A stretch of 47,093 nucleotides of DNA from Izhakiella capsodis (lineage in GTDB: Bacteria; Pseudomonadota; Gammaproteobacteria; Enterobacterales; Enterobacteriaceae), in the NCBI RefSeq assembly GCF_900115045.1, contig NZ_FOVC01000010.1, positions 1-47,093 of the forward strand, read 5' to 3'. Positions 46,152 to 47,093 of the stretch are shown here, in pieces. The first letter of the stretch is position 1. The number at the start of each line of letters is the position of its first letter. The notes beneath the pieces were generated by a model that saw only the letters and a program-made list of their open reading frames with translations, was not told where the DNA came from and ran no database searches. The position numbers and the translations under genes are program-made.

Positions 46152-46907
46152 ATGAAAACGCTCCTTTGGTTATTTATGTGCCTTGCAATTAACGCTCAGG
46201 GCGCGGTGATTCCGCAACAAAGCCGGCTGATCTTCCATCCCGATGAGGTGCAAATCCCGTTACTGCTGGTCAACAGCGGCGATGCACCCGTTCTGATTCA
46301 GATCTGGGTCGACAATGGCTCACCGGAAAAATCGCCCGGCAGTAAAGCCTTTCCCTTTGTTGCCCTTCCCGGTGTTTTTACGCTGAGCAAAGATGAAAAA
46401 AAACAGGTCTCGGTATTACGCACTGAACTGGCCGCACGACTGCCAGACGATCGGGAATCCCTTTACTGGCTCAATCTGTACGAAATCAGAGCCGTAAAAA
46501 AAGGAACGATACAGCCGGACAGCGATAAGATCAGCATGGCGCTGAATACCCAACTTAAGGTGATTAATCGGCCGTTCAGGGAGGTGATACCGTTTGCGGC
46601 ACGTGTCAACGCAGTGACCTTTCAGATCAGGAAAAAGCAGGGGCAGGCGTTCATTCATGCCATCAATGGCAGCCGCTACTTTTTTACCCCTGGCAAAATG
46701 ACCGTGGTGATAGGCGGAAAACGTTACCCTGTTTACCTGGATGGTGATAAGACGCTCGCCCCATTTTCCAGTAAAGATTATCCCCTTATGGGAGTCGTGC
46801 CTCTGGCGGCGAGCCACATCCTGCTGGATTACACGGCGCTGGACGATGAGGGCAACCCACAGACTTTTACCACAAGTCTTACCCCTGTTATGGTCAACAA
46901 AAATTGA
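46152..46907 (+). CDS. Fimbrial periplasmic chaperone (second)
   Basis: This 251-residue PapD-like protein has a signal peptide (MKTLLWLFMCLAINAQGA) and the conserved Arg in QQSRLIFHPDEVQIPLLLVN, the FPFVALPGVFTLSKDEKKQV loop, LPDDRESLYWLNLYEIRA and a G1 strand near ALNTQLKVINRP. It differs substantially from the first chaperone, so it is not a recent duplicate, and may be specific for the adhesin encoded just before it (1-bp gap). Its stop codon is only 8 bp from the right IS91-type fragment. Confidence 0.91.
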   Translation: MKTLLWLFMCLAINAQGAVIPQQSRLIFHPDEVQIPLLLVNSGDAPVLIQIWVDNGSPEKSPGSKAFPFVALPGVFTLSKDEKKQVSVLRTELAARLPDDRESLYWLNLYEIRAVKKGTIQPDSDKISMALNTQLKVINRPFREVIPFAARVNAVTFQIRKKQGQAFIHAINGSRYFFTPGKMTVVIGGKRYPVYLDGDKTLAPFSSKDYPLMGVVPLAASHILLDYTALDDEGNPQTFTTSLTPVMVNKN

Positions 46908-46915
46908 CCACCGCG

Positions 46916-47093
46916 AAGGGCTGCGCCAGACGCCGTGCTTAACGTCGAGACCGCCCCGCGTAAAGGAGACGAGGATATGCGGGTGCTGATTGAGCTGCCG
47001 GCCGTAAGGATGCAGGGCACAGAAAATACCGATTTCCATACCCTGCCGGCCGGGCCACTTCAGCATGGCGCGGGTGGCGCAGCGTAAGAGGTC
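46916..47093 (-). mobile_element. Second IS91-type transposase fragment (direct repeat, right copy)
   Basis: This is the right copy of the repeat at 39624-39801, with two mismatches. On the minus strand it encodes the same transposase segment (MLKWPGRQGMEIGIFCALHPYG, LNQHPHI, VTRGGLDVKHGVW-like residues), truncated at VWRSP where the fimbrial operon begins, and it continues past the right edge of the window. The C-terminal part present in the left copy is missing here. Confidence 0.9.

Overview
The window is chromosomal DNA from an enterobacterium, most likely Erwiniaceae (Erwinia or a close relative). The backbone order is that of the Escherichia coli origin region read in reverse: rrn promoter, hsrA, the rbs operon, kup, ravA-viaA, asnC, mioC, oriC, mnmG-rsmG, atpIBEFHAGDC and glmUS. 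The Erwinia assignment is an inference from the gene content (ovoA, bud cluster, degenerate IS91-type element) and from moderately diverged proteins; no 16S sequence lies inside the window.

Layout. 1-335: promoters and leader of a ribosomal RNA operon transcribed leftwards out of the window. 477-7728: hsrA (+) and the ribose operon rbsDACBKR (-) with two RbsR-type palindromic operators. 8062-12339: an acetoin/2,3-butanediol cluster budABC (-) with divergent LysR gene budR (+). 12344-14959: ygiW (-) divergent from a qseBC-type two-component pair (+). 15045-20116: kup (-) and ravA-viaA (+). 20190-22331: ovoA, the iron-dependent sulfoxide synthase/methyltransferase of ovothiol synthesis, at the place where E. 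coli has asnA. 23027-24112: asnC and mioC. 24150-24440: oriC with DnaA boxes, dense GATC sites and an AT-rich unwinding region. 24510-27153: mnmG and rsmG. 27716-34888: the complete F1Fo ATP synthase operon from promoter to terminator. 35207-38538: glmU and glmS with a strong terminator.

Downstream of glmS (38539-47093) the window becomes accessory DNA: a decayed IS91-family transposase gene, an AT-rich stretch with broken ORF remnants, and a five-gene chaperone-usher fimbrial operon (pilin, chaperone, usher, two-domain adhesin, second chaperone). A second fragment of the same IS91-type gene, in the same orientation, begins 8 bp after the last fimbrial stop codon. The fimbrial operon is therefore bracketed by direct repeats with 2 mismatches in 178 bp. 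The glmS downstream region is a known insertion site for Tn7 and for fimbrial operons in other enterobacteria.

How the parts work together. The rbs genes import and phosphorylate ribose under RbsR. BudABC divert pyruvate to neutral products during acid-producing fermentation. QseBC with YgiW form a sensing/stress unit. Kup takes up potassium, and RavA-ViaA form an AAA+/VWA chaperone pair. MnmG, RsmG, the atp genes and glmUS are housekeeping genes for tRNA modification, rRNA methylation, ATP synthesis and envelope precursor supply. The most unusual points are the IS91-bracketed fimbrial island with an unfamiliar adhesin N-domain, ovoA replacing asnA beside an orphan asnC near oriC, the block inserted between rbsD and kup, and a short Cys-rich ORF upstream of asnC.
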